Source: Nocardia cyriacigeorgica
Lineage (GTDB): Bacteria; Actinomycetota; Actinomycetes; Mycobacteriales; Mycobacteriaceae
Direction of reading: 5' to 3'
DNA: 64,000 bases
Assembly: GCF_010868145.1 (NCBI RefSeq)
Contig: NZ_JAAGUY010000001.1
Location: 496,001 to 560,000 of the forward strand
Both the position numbers and the translations under genes were made by a program. A model generated the notes under the pieces. The model was not told where the DNA came from. It searched no databases and worked only from the letters and a program-made list of their open reading frames with translations. Below are positions 1-8,346 of this stretch, piece after piece; positions within the stretch are counted from its first letter, which is position 1; every line of letters starts with the position of its first letter.

Positions 1-365
1 AGCACGCGGGCGGCTTCGGTGGCGCGGTTCTTGGTGGCTTCGATCAGCGGAGTGCGCTCATGCTGCCCACGGGCTTCGATGTCGGCGCCGCGGGCCAGCA
101 GATCCCGCACGCGGGCGGCGTCATCGGCGGCGGCCGCGGCCAGCAGATCGTCGTCCAAGGCGGGGTCGCGTGGCGGTGTCGCGGCGGTGGTCGCCGGTTC
201 AGCAGTAGGGGCCGTCGTCGAGGCCGGGACCGACGTGGGCACTGTTGCGGGCGCGGGATCGGCGGTGCAGGCCGCGAGTGCCGCCAGCACGGCCGCCGAG
301 GCGACGACTGCGCTGCCGGTCCGCGGCGTCCGGGCATTGCGAGGGATCCTTCGACCGAGCCTCAT
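1..365 (-). CDS. Ankyrin-repeat lipoprotein, N-terminal part (runs off the window)
   Basis: The reading frame starts at ATG 365 behind a strong Shine-Dalgarno (AGGAGG, 5 nt spacing) and continues off the left edge, so the C-terminus is missing. Residues 1-33 form an Arg-rich start, a hydrophobic stretch and a lipobox LAAC with Cys33, indicating an exported lipoprotein. A Pro/Thr/Ala-rich linker follows, then an ankyrin repeat with the pattern LLARGADIEARG and TPLIEAT. Ankyrin repeats bind proteins, so a periplasmic or cell-surface binding role is likely; no partner can be named. It is divergent from the deaminase gene, and an operator palindrome lies just upstream of its Shine-Dalgarno. Confidence 0.8.
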   Translation of the reverse strand, partial: MRLGRRIPRNARTPRTGSAVVASAAVLAALAACTADPAPATVPTSVPASTTAPTAEPATTAATPPRDPALDDDLLAAAAADDAARVRDLLARGADIEARGQHERTPLIEATKNRATEAARV

Positions 366-380
366 CGAGACCTCCTAATT

Positions 381-392
381 TTGGTATACCAA
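381..392. promoter_or_regulatory. Palindromic operator TTGGTATACCAA
   Basis: This is a perfect 12-bp palindrome just upstream of the ankyrin lipoprotein Shine-Dalgarno. A closely similar box lies upstream of the deaminase (471-480) and another upstream of the GntR gene (1787-1798). FadR-subfamily GntR proteins bind short palindromes of this kind, so the GntR encoded at 1088-1756 is the natural candidate ligand. Binding is inferred. Confidence 0.6.
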
Positions 393-470
393 CCATCCTG
401 TCGACCGACGTGGTGTTTGTCCAAGTCCCCGCGCGGATAGCGGCTATCGACACCACTAATGACCGATTGC

Positions 471-480
471 GGTATACCAA
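471..480. promoter_or_regulatory. Second copy of the GGTATACCAA operator
   Basis: GGTATACC is an exact palindrome here and the right arm extends to CCAA, matching the box at 381-392. It sits 19 bp upstream of the deaminase start, where bound protein would block initiation. The two boxes flank the divergent promoter region of the lipoprotein and deaminase genes. Confidence 0.5.
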
Positions 481-498
481 AATGGGTATCGTGGGTTC

Positions 499-1008
499 AT
501 GAGCGAATCAGGCGACCGCTATGTCATCACCGACCGAGACCGGAACTATCTGCGCCGATGTGTGGAACTGGCTCGCGCCGCCCTCGATGACGGTGACGAG
601 CCGTTCGGTTCGATCCTGGTCGACGCCGAGCAGACGATCCGGTTCGAGGCACGCAACCGCATCGTCTCCGGTGATCCGACCCAGCATCCGGAATTCGAGA
701 TCGCCCGCTGGGCCGGGATCCACCTCACCCCCGAGCAGCGGGCGGGCAGTGTTGTCTACACATCGGGCGAGCATTGCCCGATGTGTAGCGCCGCCCACGC
801 GTGGGCGGGGTTGGGGCGCATCATCTATGCCGCCGACTCAGCCCAGCTCGGGCAGTGGCAGCGCGACTGGGGCCTTGCTCCCGGACCGGTCGCCGCAATG
901 CCGATCACACAGGTCGCGCCATCGGTGCCGGTCGCGGGGCCCGAACCGACACTGGAGGCGGAGATCAAGGCGCTGCACGCCGAACTGGCGGCCCGGCGTC
1001 GCACCTGA
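499..1008 (+). CDS. Nucleoside/nucleobase deaminase of the CDA zinc family
   Basis: This 169-residue protein has the cytidine-deaminase-fold zinc site: H63-P-E65 (in TQHPEFE) and HCPMC with Cys93 and Cys96. His63 and the two Cys would bind zinc and Glu65 would shuttle the proton. The arrangement resembles guanine deaminase and tRNA adenosine deaminase more than classical cytidine deaminase, but the region after residue 130 is divergent and the substrate cannot be set from sequence. A cytosolic hydrolytic deamination is expected. The gene is divergent from the ankyrin lipoprotein, convergent with the GntR gene, and has a GntR-type operator in front of it. Confidence 0.8.
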   Translation: MSESGDRYVITDRDRNYLRRCVELARAALDDGDEPFGSILVDAEQTIRFEARNRIVSGDPTQHPEFEIARWAGIHLTPEQRAGSVVYTSGEHCPMCSAAHAWAGLGRIIYAADSAQLGQWQRDWGLAPGPVAAMPITQVAPSVPVAGPEPTLEAEIKALHAELAARRRT

Positions 1009-1087
1009 AATACCTCCCGCTTCGGTCGCCGGGCCTGTGGGGTCGGGCTCGGACGGTGGGTGGAGCCGACGGCCCGGTTCAGCCCGT

Positions 1088-1756
1088 TCAGCCCGTGGCG
1101 CTGCGGTCGAGCGCTTCGGCGGTAGTGCGTTGAGCCGCCTGGGCACGGCTGGTTTCGATGTGGGCCGCGGCCAATGCTTCCACCCGGGCGACGTCGCGGT
1201 TGGCGATGGCGTGATACAGCTGCTCGTGTTCGCGTGCGACGGCGGCGAGGTCGTCATGGCGGCCCAGCAACCAGCGCATGCGGCTGCGCAGTGTGCGTTC
1301 GAGTTCGCCGAGCAGGTCGTTGCCGGCGAGCCTGGTCACCGTCTCATGGAAGTCGGCGGCCGCCCGGCGTGCACCGACCGCATCGCCGGCGCGGGCGGCA
1401 TCCCATTCTGCGTCCAGGTCGTGGCGCAGTTCGTCGAGGCCCGCGCGGGTGGCGCGTTGTGCGGCGAGCCGGAATGCCAGCACCTCGAACGCGGAGCGCA
1501 CCTCGATCAGGTCGGCGATATCGGTGGCGGTGAATTCCCGCACCACCGCCCAGGTACGTGGCCGCGGAGTCACCAATCCCTCTGCGACCAGGGTCTTCAA
1601 CGCATCGCGGACCGGCAGGCGGGAGACACCGAGTTCGGCCGCGAGATCGCGTTCGACCAGTTTGCTGCCGGGGGCGCGCACGCCGTCGACGAGCTGGTCG
1701 CGCAGTAACCTGGTGACCCGTTCGGATTCGGACAGGAACGGCTGCGACGCATTCAT
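1088..1756 (-). CDS. GntR-family regulator, FadR/FCD subfamily
   Basis: The protein has 222 residues. An N-terminal winged helix-turn-helix (VERDLAAELGVSRLPVRDAL) is followed by an all-helical FCD ligand domain with a conserved DFHETV and a late HxAI...H pattern typical of metal- or acid-binding FCD domains. ATG 1756 is preferred because it has a GGGAGG ribosome site; longer starts would run into the operator-like palindrome at 1787-1798. Related boxes in front of the deaminase and lipoprotein genes suggest it represses them as well as itself. FCD regulators usually sense small carboxylates, but the effector here is unknown. Confidence 0.85.
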   Translation of the reverse strand: MNASQPFLSESERVTRLLRDQLVDGVRAPGSKLVERDLAAELGVSRLPVRDALKTLVAEGLVTPRPRTWAVVREFTATDIADLIEVRSAFEVLAFRLAAQRATRAGLDELRHDLDAEWDAARAGDAVGARRAAADFHETVTRLAGNDLLGELERTLRSRMRWLLGRHDDLAAVAREHEQLYHAIANRDVARVEALAAAHIETSRAQAAQRTTAEALDRSATG

Positions 1757-1786
1757 GCGGACATCCTCCCACCACCCGGCGACCAT

Positions 1787-1798
1787 TTGGTATCCCAA
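1787..1798. promoter_or_regulatory. Putative autoregulatory GntR operator TTGGTATCCCAA
   Basis: This differs from the 381-392 palindrome at one base and lies about 30 bp upstream of the GntR start. The three near-identical boxes in 1.4 kb are the main evidence that the regulator controls its own gene and the two genes to its left. Confidence 0.55.
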
Positions 1799-2009
1799 TT
1801 ATGGGTTGCGGGTCAGAGTCCGGGCCCCGCCGAAGGCGTCGGAGAAGGCCGCCACCACCACCACGATGCCGACCTTCACGACCACGGCGATCTCCACGAC
1901 CCCCTCCTCCGCCGCGACGGCGTTTCCCGCGGCACCGTACGACCAATACGCCTGCCGTGATTCCATGTGCGTGGGTGTTTCCTCAGAAGGCGACCGATTG
2001 GAGCTGACG

Positions 2010-4241
2010 ATGACGGCCTCCCCCGCGATCACCGAGCTTTCGCTCACCGAGAGGGCCGCCCTCGGCAGCGGCGCCGATTTCTGGACCACCAAGGCGGTCG
2101 GGCCGGTGGCATCGATCCTGTTGACCGACGGCCCGCACGGGGTGCGCCGACAAACCGGCGCCACCGACCATCTCGGTCTCGCCGACAGCGCACCCGCCAC
2201 GTGTTTCCCGCCCGCGGTCGGGTTGGGGCAGAGCTGGGACACCGCGTTGGTGGGCCGCGTCGGGGAGGCGCTGGGTCGTGAGGCCCGCTCGCTCGGGGTG
2301 GATGTGCTGTTGGGGCCGGGGATCAATATCAAACGTGACCCGAGGTGTGGCCGCGTCTTCGAGTACTACTCCGAGGACCCGTTTCTCACCGGCGTGTTGG
2401 GTGCGGCGTGGGTGCGCGGAGTGCAGGGCACGGGGGTGGGTGCCTCGCTCAAGCATTTCGCCGTCAACAATGCCGAACACGATCGGATGCGGGCGAGTTC
2501 GGATGTCGATGAGCGTCCATTGCGGGAGATCTATCTGCGCGCGTTCGCCCATATCGTGCGCAGCGCGCAACCGTGGACGGTGATGTGTTCCTACAACCGC
2601 ATCAACGGGGTGTATGCCGCGGAGAACCGTTGGCTGCTCACCGAATTGTTGCGCGGTGAATGGGGTTTCGACGGGCTGGTGGTCAGCGACTGGGGTGCGG
2701 TCGCGAACCGGGTCGCGGCGGTCGCGGCGGGCTTGGATCTGGAGATGCCCGGCGGCAGTGGCGCCTCCGATGCGGCGGTGGTGGCGGCAGTGGAGTCCGG
2801 TGCGCTCGAGGCGGCCGCGGTCGAGCGGGCCGCGTCGACGGTGGCCGCGTTGGCGGCGAAGGTCGTCGCCGGTCGTGCGGCGGCCGGTGCGGCCGCGGAT
2901 CTGGATGCCCATCACCGGTTGGCCCGTGAGGTCGCGGCACGCTGTGTGGTGTTGCTGCGCAATGACGGCGATCTGCTGCCGTTGCCGTCGGGGCAGTCGC
3001 TGGCGGTGATCGGCGAATTCGCGCAGACGCCGCGATATCAGGGTGGGGGCAGCTCCCATGTGAACCCGACCCGGGTCGATGTGGCGCTCACCGAGATCGC
3101 GGCCGCGGCCGCACCGGGCCGGGTGCGCTACGCACCCGGCTTCACCACCGACGCCACCTCCGGCGAGGACACCGTGCGCTCCGAAGCGGTCGCCGTCGCC
3201 CGCGACGCCGAAGTGGCGATCGTTTTTCTGGGTCTGGGGGCCGGGCAGGAATCGGAGGGCTTCGACCGCGACGACATCGAGGTGCCCGCCGATCAGCTCA
3301 CATTGCTGGCCGAGATCGTGGCAGTGCAGCCGAAGACCGTGGTCGTGCTGTCGCATGGTGGGGTGCTGCGACTGACGCCGGTGGCCGATCTCGCGCCGGC
3401 CATCGTCGACGGCGCACTGCTCGGACAGGCAGGCGGCGGTGCGCTCGCCGACGTTCTGTTCGGGCGGGTCAACCCGTCGGGACGGCTGACCGAAACGGTG
3501 CCGATGCGCCTGCAAGACGTCCCCGCCTACCTGAACTTCCCGGGCGAGAACTCACATATCCGCTACGGCGAGGGCATATACGTTGGCTACCGCTGGTACG
3601 ACGCCCGCGATCTCGAAGTCTGCTATCCATTCGGACACGGCCTGTCCTACACCAGCTTCGACTATTCGGATCTGTCGGTCGAGTCCGAGGAGCAACAGCT
3701 CACGGTCCGGGTCACCGTCACCAACTCCGGTCGTCGTCGCGGACGTGAGGTCGTGCAGATCTATACCGCGCTGCCCGGGTCGGTGGTCAGCCGCCCGCCC
3801 CGGGAACTGAAGGGGCACTCGGTCACCACGGATCTGGAACCCGGTGCCAGCGAACAGGTGTCGGTCACCATCGAACGCGCCGATCTCGCCTACTGGGAGA
3901 CCCGCACTGATCAATGGATCGTCGAGGACGGCACCTATCAGGTGATGGCCGGTGCATCCAGCCGCGATATCCGCGCCACTGCGGCCGTCGAGGTGGCCGG
4001 GGATGAACTGCGGATTCCGATCACCGCGCAGTCCACGCTCGGTGAGACACTGTCGAATCCGGCGGCGGCGGCCGTGGTGGCGCAGATGTTCGCCGGGATG
4101 ACCGACGGCGGCGACGGGCAGGTCCTCGGGGTCGACATGATGCGCATGCTCGCCTCCATCCCGCTGGACCGGTTGACCGGGTTCGGGATGGCACCCGCCG
4201 ACCTCGACAAGCTGCTTGCCGCTACCGCCGAGGGCAGCTGA
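2010..4241 (+). CDS. Glycoside hydrolase family 3 (beta-glucosidase-like)
   Basis: ATG 2010 has a GGAG site 6 bp upstream and opens a 743-residue protein of normal GH3 length; the frame is open further upstream but that part is low-complexity and unlike protein. The N-terminal TIM-barrel carries LTDGPHGVR, SLKHFAVNNAEHDR and the nucleophile motif GLVVSDWGA (Asp227). The C-terminal alpha/beta sandwich contains QESEGFDRDD, where Glu414 or Glu416 is the likely acid/base. A fibronectin-III-like domain follows (YPFGHGLSYTSFDYSDL). The last 80 or so residues are an extra tail. No signal peptide is visible, so it probably acts on imported beta-glucosides or on glycosides made in the cell. Confidence 0.92.
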   Translation: MTASPAITELSLTERAALGSGADFWTTKAVGPVASILLTDGPHGVRRQTGATDHLGLADSAPATCFPPAVGLGQSWDTALVGRVGEALGREARSLGVDVLLGPGINIKRDPRCGRVFEYYSEDPFLTGVLGAAWVRGVQGTGVGASLKHFAVNNAEHDRMRASSDVDERPLREIYLRAFAHIVRSAQPWTVMCSYNRINGVYAAENRWLLTELLRGEWGFDGLVVSDWGAVANRVAAVAAGLDLEMPGGSGASDAAVVAAVESGALEAAAVERAASTVAALAAKVVAGRAAAGAAADLDAHHRLAREVAARCVVLLRNDGDLLPLPSGQSLAVIGEFAQTPRYQGGGSSHVNPTRVDVALTEIAAAAAPGRVRYAPGFTTDATSGEDTVRSEAVAVARDAEVAIVFLGLGAGQESEGFDRDDIEVPADQLTLLAEIVAVQPKTVVVLSHGGVLRLTPVADLAPAIVDGALLGQAGGGALADVLFGRVNPSGRLTETVPMRLQDVPAYLNFPGENSHIRYGEGIYVGYRWYDARDLEVCYPFGHGLSYTSFDYSDLSVESEEQQLTVRVTVTNSGRRRGREVVQIYTALPGSVVSRPPRELKGHSVTTDLEPGASEQVSVTIERADLAYWETRTDQWIVEDGTYQVMAGASSRDIRATAAVEVAGDELRIPITAQSTLGETLSNPAAAAVVAQMFAGMTDGGDGQVLGVDMMRMLASIPLDRLTGFGMAPADLDKLLAATAEGS

Positions 4242-4353
4242 TCCACCCGAGACGGTTGGCCGGAATTCTCGATTTTCTGGCCGACAGTCCTTGCTGTCAG
4301 CGTCGCGCCCCGCCCTACGCTCGAACAATTCGACAATGGTGACGGAGGGCAGG

Positions 4354-6084
4354 ATGGCGTTCGACTACGACGTGCTGGTGATCGGTTCTGGTTTCGGCGG
4401 CAGCGTCACCGCGCTACGCCTGACCGAGAAGGGCTATCGAGTAGGTGTGCTCGAGGCCGGGCGCCGCTTCGCCGACCACGAATTCGCCGCCACCTCGTGG
4501 CGGGCCCGAGAGTTCCTGTGGGCGCCACGGTTCGGTTGCTTCGGCATCCAGCGGCTGACGCTGCTGAAGAACACGTTCATCATGAGCGGCGCCGGTGTGG
4601 GCGGCGGATCGCTGGTCTACGCCAACACCCTCTACGAGCCGCCCGCGGCGTTCTACGCCGACAAGCAGTGGGCGGCGATCACCGATTGGCGCGCCGAGCT
4701 GGCCCCGCACTACGACCAGGCCAAACGCATGCTCGGAGTCACCACCAATCCGGCGACCACGCCCAGCGACCGGATTCTGCGGGAGGTGGCCGAGGAGCTC
4801 GGCGTCGCCGACACCTACCGCCAGACGCCGGTCGGGGTCTTGTTCGGCGGTGCCGGAGTGCGACCGGGTGCGGATGTGCCCGACCCGTTCTTCGGCGGCG
4901 TCGGCCCGGCCCGGCGCACCTGCACCCATTGCGGTGAATGTATGACCGGATGCCGCCACAACGCCAAGAACACCCTCGTCAAGAACTACCTGTATCTGGC
5001 CGAACAGGCGGGAGCGACCGTGCACCCGTTGACGACGGTGGTGGACGTGCGGCCCCGACCCGGCGGCGGCTACACCGTGCGCACCCGCGGCACCGGCCGC
5101 TGGGTTCGCAAGAACGAGCGCGTGTTCACCGCCGAGCAGGTGGTGTTCTCCGCGGCCGCACTCGGCACCCAGAAACTGCTGCACACGTTGCGCGATCGAG
5201 GGTCCTTGCCGCATATCTCGCCGCGGCTGGGTTATTTGTCGCGCACGAACTCCGAGGAGCTGCTGTCGGTGCGCAGCCGCCGCGCCGATGCCGATTTCAC
5301 CAAGGGCGTGGCCATCACCTCCTCCATCCACCCCGATGACCACACCCATATCGAGCCGGTGCGCTACGGCAAGGGAAGCAACGCGCTGGCTCTGATCACC
5401 ACGGCCATGGTCGGCGATGACGGTGTCAGTCCGCGGTGGCGGCAATGGTTGCGGCAGATGCGACGCAACCGCCGCGACCTGCTCGCCATGCACAACCCGC
5501 ACCGATGGTCCGAGCAGATGATCGGGCTGCTGGTGATGCAGTCGGTGGACAACTCCATCACCACCTACACCACACGCGGCCTGTTCGGCCGCAAGATGAC
5601 CACCAAACAGGGCGAGGGGCAGCCCAATCCGACCTGGATTCCGGTCGGCCACGAGGTCGCCGGCCGCGTCGCCGACAAGATCGACGGTTTCGCCACCGGC
5701 GCCACGAGCAGCATCGTCAATATTCCGGCGACCGGGCATTTCATCGGCGGCTGCGCCATCGGCGACTCCCCCGCCACCGGTGTCGTCGACCCCTACCACC
5801 GCCTCTACGGGCATCCCGGCCTGCACGTCATCGACGGTTCGACGATCTCGGCCAATCTGGGGGTCAACCCGTCGCTGACCATCACCGCCCAAGCCGAGCG
5901 CGCGATCGCCCTGTGGCCGAACAAGGGCGAGACCGATCCGCGCCCCGCGGTGGGCGCACCGTATCGACGGCTGACTCCGGTGGCCCCGCTCGCGCCGGTT
6001 GTGCCTGCGCAGGCACCCGCCGCGCTGCGATTGCCGATCGTCGAGATCTCCAGCGCAGATGCTCTGGTGGAGCAGGACAACTGA
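4354..6084 (+). CDS. choD: ChoD-type cholesterol oxidase / GMC oxidoreductase
   Basis: This 576-residue flavoprotein begins MAFDYDVLVIGSGFGGS, a Rossmann FAD-binding loop, and the sequence follows mycobacterial ChoD (about 578 residues) end to end, including SGAGVGGGSLVYANTLY, a Cys-rich CTHCGECMTGCRHNAKN segment, and NLGVNPSLTITAQAERA near the end. ATG 4354 is preferred over ATG 4336 because GGAGG lies 5 bp upstream. Family members are annotated as oxidising 3-beta-hydroxysterols to 4-en-3-ones, although sterol activity of ChoD itself has been debated. No signal peptide is present. No other steroid genes are seen nearby. Confidence 0.9.
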   Translation: MAFDYDVLVIGSGFGGSVTALRLTEKGYRVGVLEAGRRFADHEFAATSWRAREFLWAPRFGCFGIQRLTLLKNTFIMSGAGVGGGSLVYANTLYEPPAAFYADKQWAAITDWRAELAPHYDQAKRMLGVTTNPATTPSDRILREVAEELGVADTYRQTPVGVLFGGAGVRPGADVPDPFFGGVGPARRTCTHCGECMTGCRHNAKNTLVKNYLYLAEQAGATVHPLTTVVDVRPRPGGGYTVRTRGTGRWVRKNERVFTAEQVVFSAAALGTQKLLHTLRDRGSLPHISPRLGYLSRTNSEELLSVRSRRADADFTKGVAITSSIHPDDHTHIEPVRYGKGSNALALITTAMVGDDGVSPRWRQWLRQMRRNRRDLLAMHNPHRWSEQMIGLLVMQSVDNSITTYTTRGLFGRKMTTKQGEGQPNPTWIPVGHEVAGRVADKIDGFATGATSSIVNIPATGHFIGGCAIGDSPATGVVDPYHRLYGHPGLHVIDGSTISANLGVNPSLTITAQAERAIALWPNKGETDPRPAVGAPYRRLTPVAPLAPVVPAQAPAALRLPIVEISSADALVEQDN

Positions 6085-6095
6085 CCCTCCGGGAA

Positions 6096-6121
6096 GGGGT
6101 TCCGGTAGTAACCGCCGAAAA
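6096..6121 (-). repeat. Copy 1 of a 26-bp dispersed repeat
   Basis: The reverse strand here is identical over 26 bp to the forward strand at 10707-10732. It begins TTTTCGGCGGTTAC and ends in a run of C. Both copies lie in intergenic DNA next to decayed or terminator-like sequence. The function is unknown. Confidence 0.75.
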
Positions 6122-6141
6122 CGCGGCCGAGGTCCACGGTA

Positions 6142-6168
6142 CCCCGGATAACAGACTGTTATCCGGGG
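6142..6168. terminator. Perfect 27-bp hairpin between choD and tetR (bidirectional terminator candidate)
   Basis: A 12-bp arm (CCCCGGATAACA) is followed by a 3-nt loop and its exact complement. It lies between two convergent genes and contains the TAA stop of the TetR gene. There is no U-tract, which is common for actinobacterial terminators. An operator role is less likely because neither gene starts here. Confidence 0.6.
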
Positions 6169-6788
6169 CCCGGTGAGTTCGGTCCCGCGGTGTCGAAGAG
6201 TCTGTCGAGGTAGTCGGTCAGCAGCGTGAGTGCGAGCTCGGGGCTGTGCTGGCCGATCAGCACGCTGGTGCCCAGACCATGAGTGAGCATGACCAGCCGG
6301 ATCGCCTCGGCGGTGACGTCGAGGTCGCCGGAAATCTCCCCATGTGCCTGCGCGCGTGAGAGCGCTTGGGTGAGTTGGTGTTCGAGCCGGTCGATGCCCG
6401 CGACGAAGGGGTGTTGGGCGAGGTCGGGGTCGGTCATCGCCAGCACGGCGTAGGAGGTGGCGACTAGCTGGAAGGCGCGGCTGGCGGTGTCGGTGGGCAG
6501 GGCTTCGGCGCAGAAGGCCTCGATCAGGGCGCGGGCCGGGGGCGGATCGAGCAGACCGGCCAGGCGGCGGTTCCAGCGGCGGCGGCTGAGGGATTCCAGA
6601 TGGTCGAGGGTGCCGGTGAGCAGGTCTGCCTTGGTCGGGAAGTAGTACTGCACGAACCGCAGCGAAACCCCGGCCTCGGCGGCAACAGCGCGGATGGTGA
6701 CCGCGTGCAGGCCGGCGTGGGAAGCGACAGCCACCACAGCGTCGGCCAGCTGGGCGCGTCGTTGGGCGTGGTCCACGGTCCGGGGCAC
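6159..6788 (-). CDS. TetR-family repressor of the adjacent MFS gene
   Basis: The N-terminal helix-turn-helix has the TetR pattern TIRAVAAEAGVSLRFVQYYF followed by PTKADLL; the rest is a helical ligand domain, about 209 residues in all. GTG 6788 is chosen because GAGAGG lies 5 bp upstream; ATG 6806 is possible but has no ribosome site. It is divergent from the MFS transporter gene, and two identical-architecture palindromes lie between them. This arrangement is the standard drug-efflux repressor layout, so repression of itself and of the pump, released by a pump substrate, is inferred. Confidence 0.85.
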   Translation of the reverse strand: MPRTVDHAQRRAQLADAVVAVASHAGLHAVTIRAVAAEAGVSLRFVQYYFPTKADLLTGTLDHLESLSRRRWNRRLAGLLDPPPARALIEAFCAEALPTDTASRAFQLVATSYAVLAMTDPDLAQHPFVAGIDRLEHQLTQALSRAQAHGEISGDLDVTAEAIRLVMLTHGLGTSVLIGQHSPELALTLLTDYLDRLFDTAGPNSPGPG

Positions 6789-6821
6789 GGTCACCTCTCT
6801 CGACATCACCGTAAAGTTGGT

Positions 6822-6850
6822 GATACAGATGTATCGGATACAACTGTATC
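6822..6850. promoter_or_regulatory. Two tandem TetR operators, GATACA-N2-TGTATC
   Basis: Perfect palindromes at 6822-6835 and 6837-6850 have 6-bp arms and 2-bp centres, spaced 15 bp centre to centre. They fill the 79-bp gap between the tetR and MFS starts. Two TetR dimers bound at this spacing would cover both promoters. Confidence 0.8.
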
Positions 6851-6867
6851 AATCCTGGGAGGTGGGT

Positions 6868-8254
6868 GTGCGGCGACCCGGCACAGACGACAAGGCGGTA
6901 GCACCGGCCCCCGCGGCCGCGCTGCTGTCGGTGGTGTGCGCGGCGCAGTTCATGGTGGTGCTCGATATCTCGGTGGTGAACGTGGCGTTGCCGTCGATGC
7001 GCACGTCACTCGGTTTCACCGACACCGGGCTGGCGTGGGCGGTCAACGCCTATGCGCTGGTGTTCGCGGGTCTGCTGCTGGTCGGTGGCCGGCTGGCCGA
7101 CCTGTTCGGGCGCAAACGGGTCTTCCTCGCCGGGCTGCTGGTGTTCACCGTCGCGAGCCTGGTCGGTGGGTTGGCCTCGACGCCGGGGGGGGTTGATCGG
7201 CGCTCGCGCTGTCCAAGGGGTGGGCGCGGCGGTGCTTGCGCCCGCGACGTTGACGATCCTGACCACGACCTTCACGGAGGGGCCGCGGCGAACGCGGGCG
7301 CTGGCGGTCTGGACCGCGCTCGGCTTGGCCGGTGGGACGGCGGGCAATCTGCTCGGCGGTGTCCTCACCGAATTCGCGTCGTGGCGGGCCACCTTGCTGA
7401 TCAACGTGCCCGTCGGCGTACTCGCACTGGCGGTGGCGGGGGCGGTCATTGCCCCGGACTCCGCGCATCATTCCCGGGTCCGCCTCGATGTGGTGGGGGC
7501 GGTGCTGGTCACGTGTGGGCTCGCCGCGATCGCCTACGGGTTCGGTGAATCCGCGACGAGCGGATGGTCGGCACCGGTGACGATGCTGGCACTGGCGACA
7601 GGAGCGGCGCTGATGGCCGTGTTCATCCTTGTCGAGACGCGGTGGGTTCAATCGCCACTGATCCCGTTGTCGTTGCTGCGGATCCGCTCGGTCGCCCTCG
7701 GCAATGTCGCGATGCTGCTGGCTGGGGCGTGCCTGAGTCCGATGTGGTTCTTCCTGACACTGTCGATGCAGAATGTCCTGGGCTACACCCCGATGCAGAC
7801 CGGACTCGCGTTCTTGCCGCACACGCTGGTCACCATCGCTGTCGGCACCCAGGTGACCCCTTGGCTGATGCGCCGGGTCGAGGCCCGGGTCCTCATCGCC
7901 GCCGGGGCGATGCCGGCCGCGGCTGGCTTCGCCTGGCAAGCCCAACTCGGCCCCGACAGCACCTACCTGACCGGCATCGCGGGCCCCGCCCTCGTTTTCA
8001 GCATCGGCGCGGGACTGCTGAACACCCCGCTCACCGCGGCCGTGACCGCGGGGATCCCGCTCGCGGACGCGGGCGCGGCATCGGGGCTGATGAACACCAC
8101 CAAGCAAATCGGCGCGGCCCTGGGTCTGGCCGCGCTGATCACGGCGAGCGCGGGCTCGGCCGACGGCTACGAGCGAGCGTTCTTGCTGATCGCGGCGGCC
8201 ATGATCGTCGTCGCCGCGACCGCGGTCGGGCTGCCCGCGCACCGCGACCGATGA
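6868..8254 (+). pseudogene. MFS drug transporter (DHA2/EmrB-like), frameshifted
   Basis: GTG 6868 follows GGGAGG at 5 bp spacing. The protein begins with the DHA2-type first helix (FMVVLDISVVNVALPSM) and the loop GGRLADLFGRKR. At the run of eight G at 7185-7192 the frame shifts: removing one G restores GLASTPGGLIGARAVQG and a continuous protein of about 461 residues. The rest (LIGARAVQGVGAAVLAP and later helices) is well conserved. A sequencing error in the homopolymer, a slippage-prone phase switch, or a true disabling mutation are all possible. Role: proton-driven export of a drug-like compound at the membrane. Confidence 0.8.
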
Positions 8255-8346
8255 ACGGGCAGCCATTCCATTCACCGGCCGGGGTCGGCTCCCCGCTGGT
8301 GTTCGAGCCGCTCACCGCAACCACCGGGCGGCGGGCAGTGGTGAGA

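Noticed and set aside
1801..2009. Upstream extension of the GH3 frame and a 55-codon minus-strand frame in CCACCACC-rich DNA
   Set aside because: Simple-sequence composition, no ribosome site, and the Shine-Dalgarno at 2000 supports a start at 2010. A small peptide on the minus strand cannot be excluded but has no support.
1983..3515. 510-codon minus-strand frame across the GH3 gene
   Set aside because: The plus strand carries clear GH3 catalytic motifs; the antisense product is low complexity.
4414..6852. 812-codon open frame on the minus strand across choD
   Set aside because: It is the antisense shadow of choD and part of tetR in GC-rich DNA; it has Arg/Gly/His-rich composition and no domain.
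7181..7200. Programmed ribosomal frameshift in the MFS gene
   Set aside because: A G8 tract could slip, but MFS transporters are not known to use frameshifting and no stimulatory hairpin is evident. A 1-nt indel is simpler.
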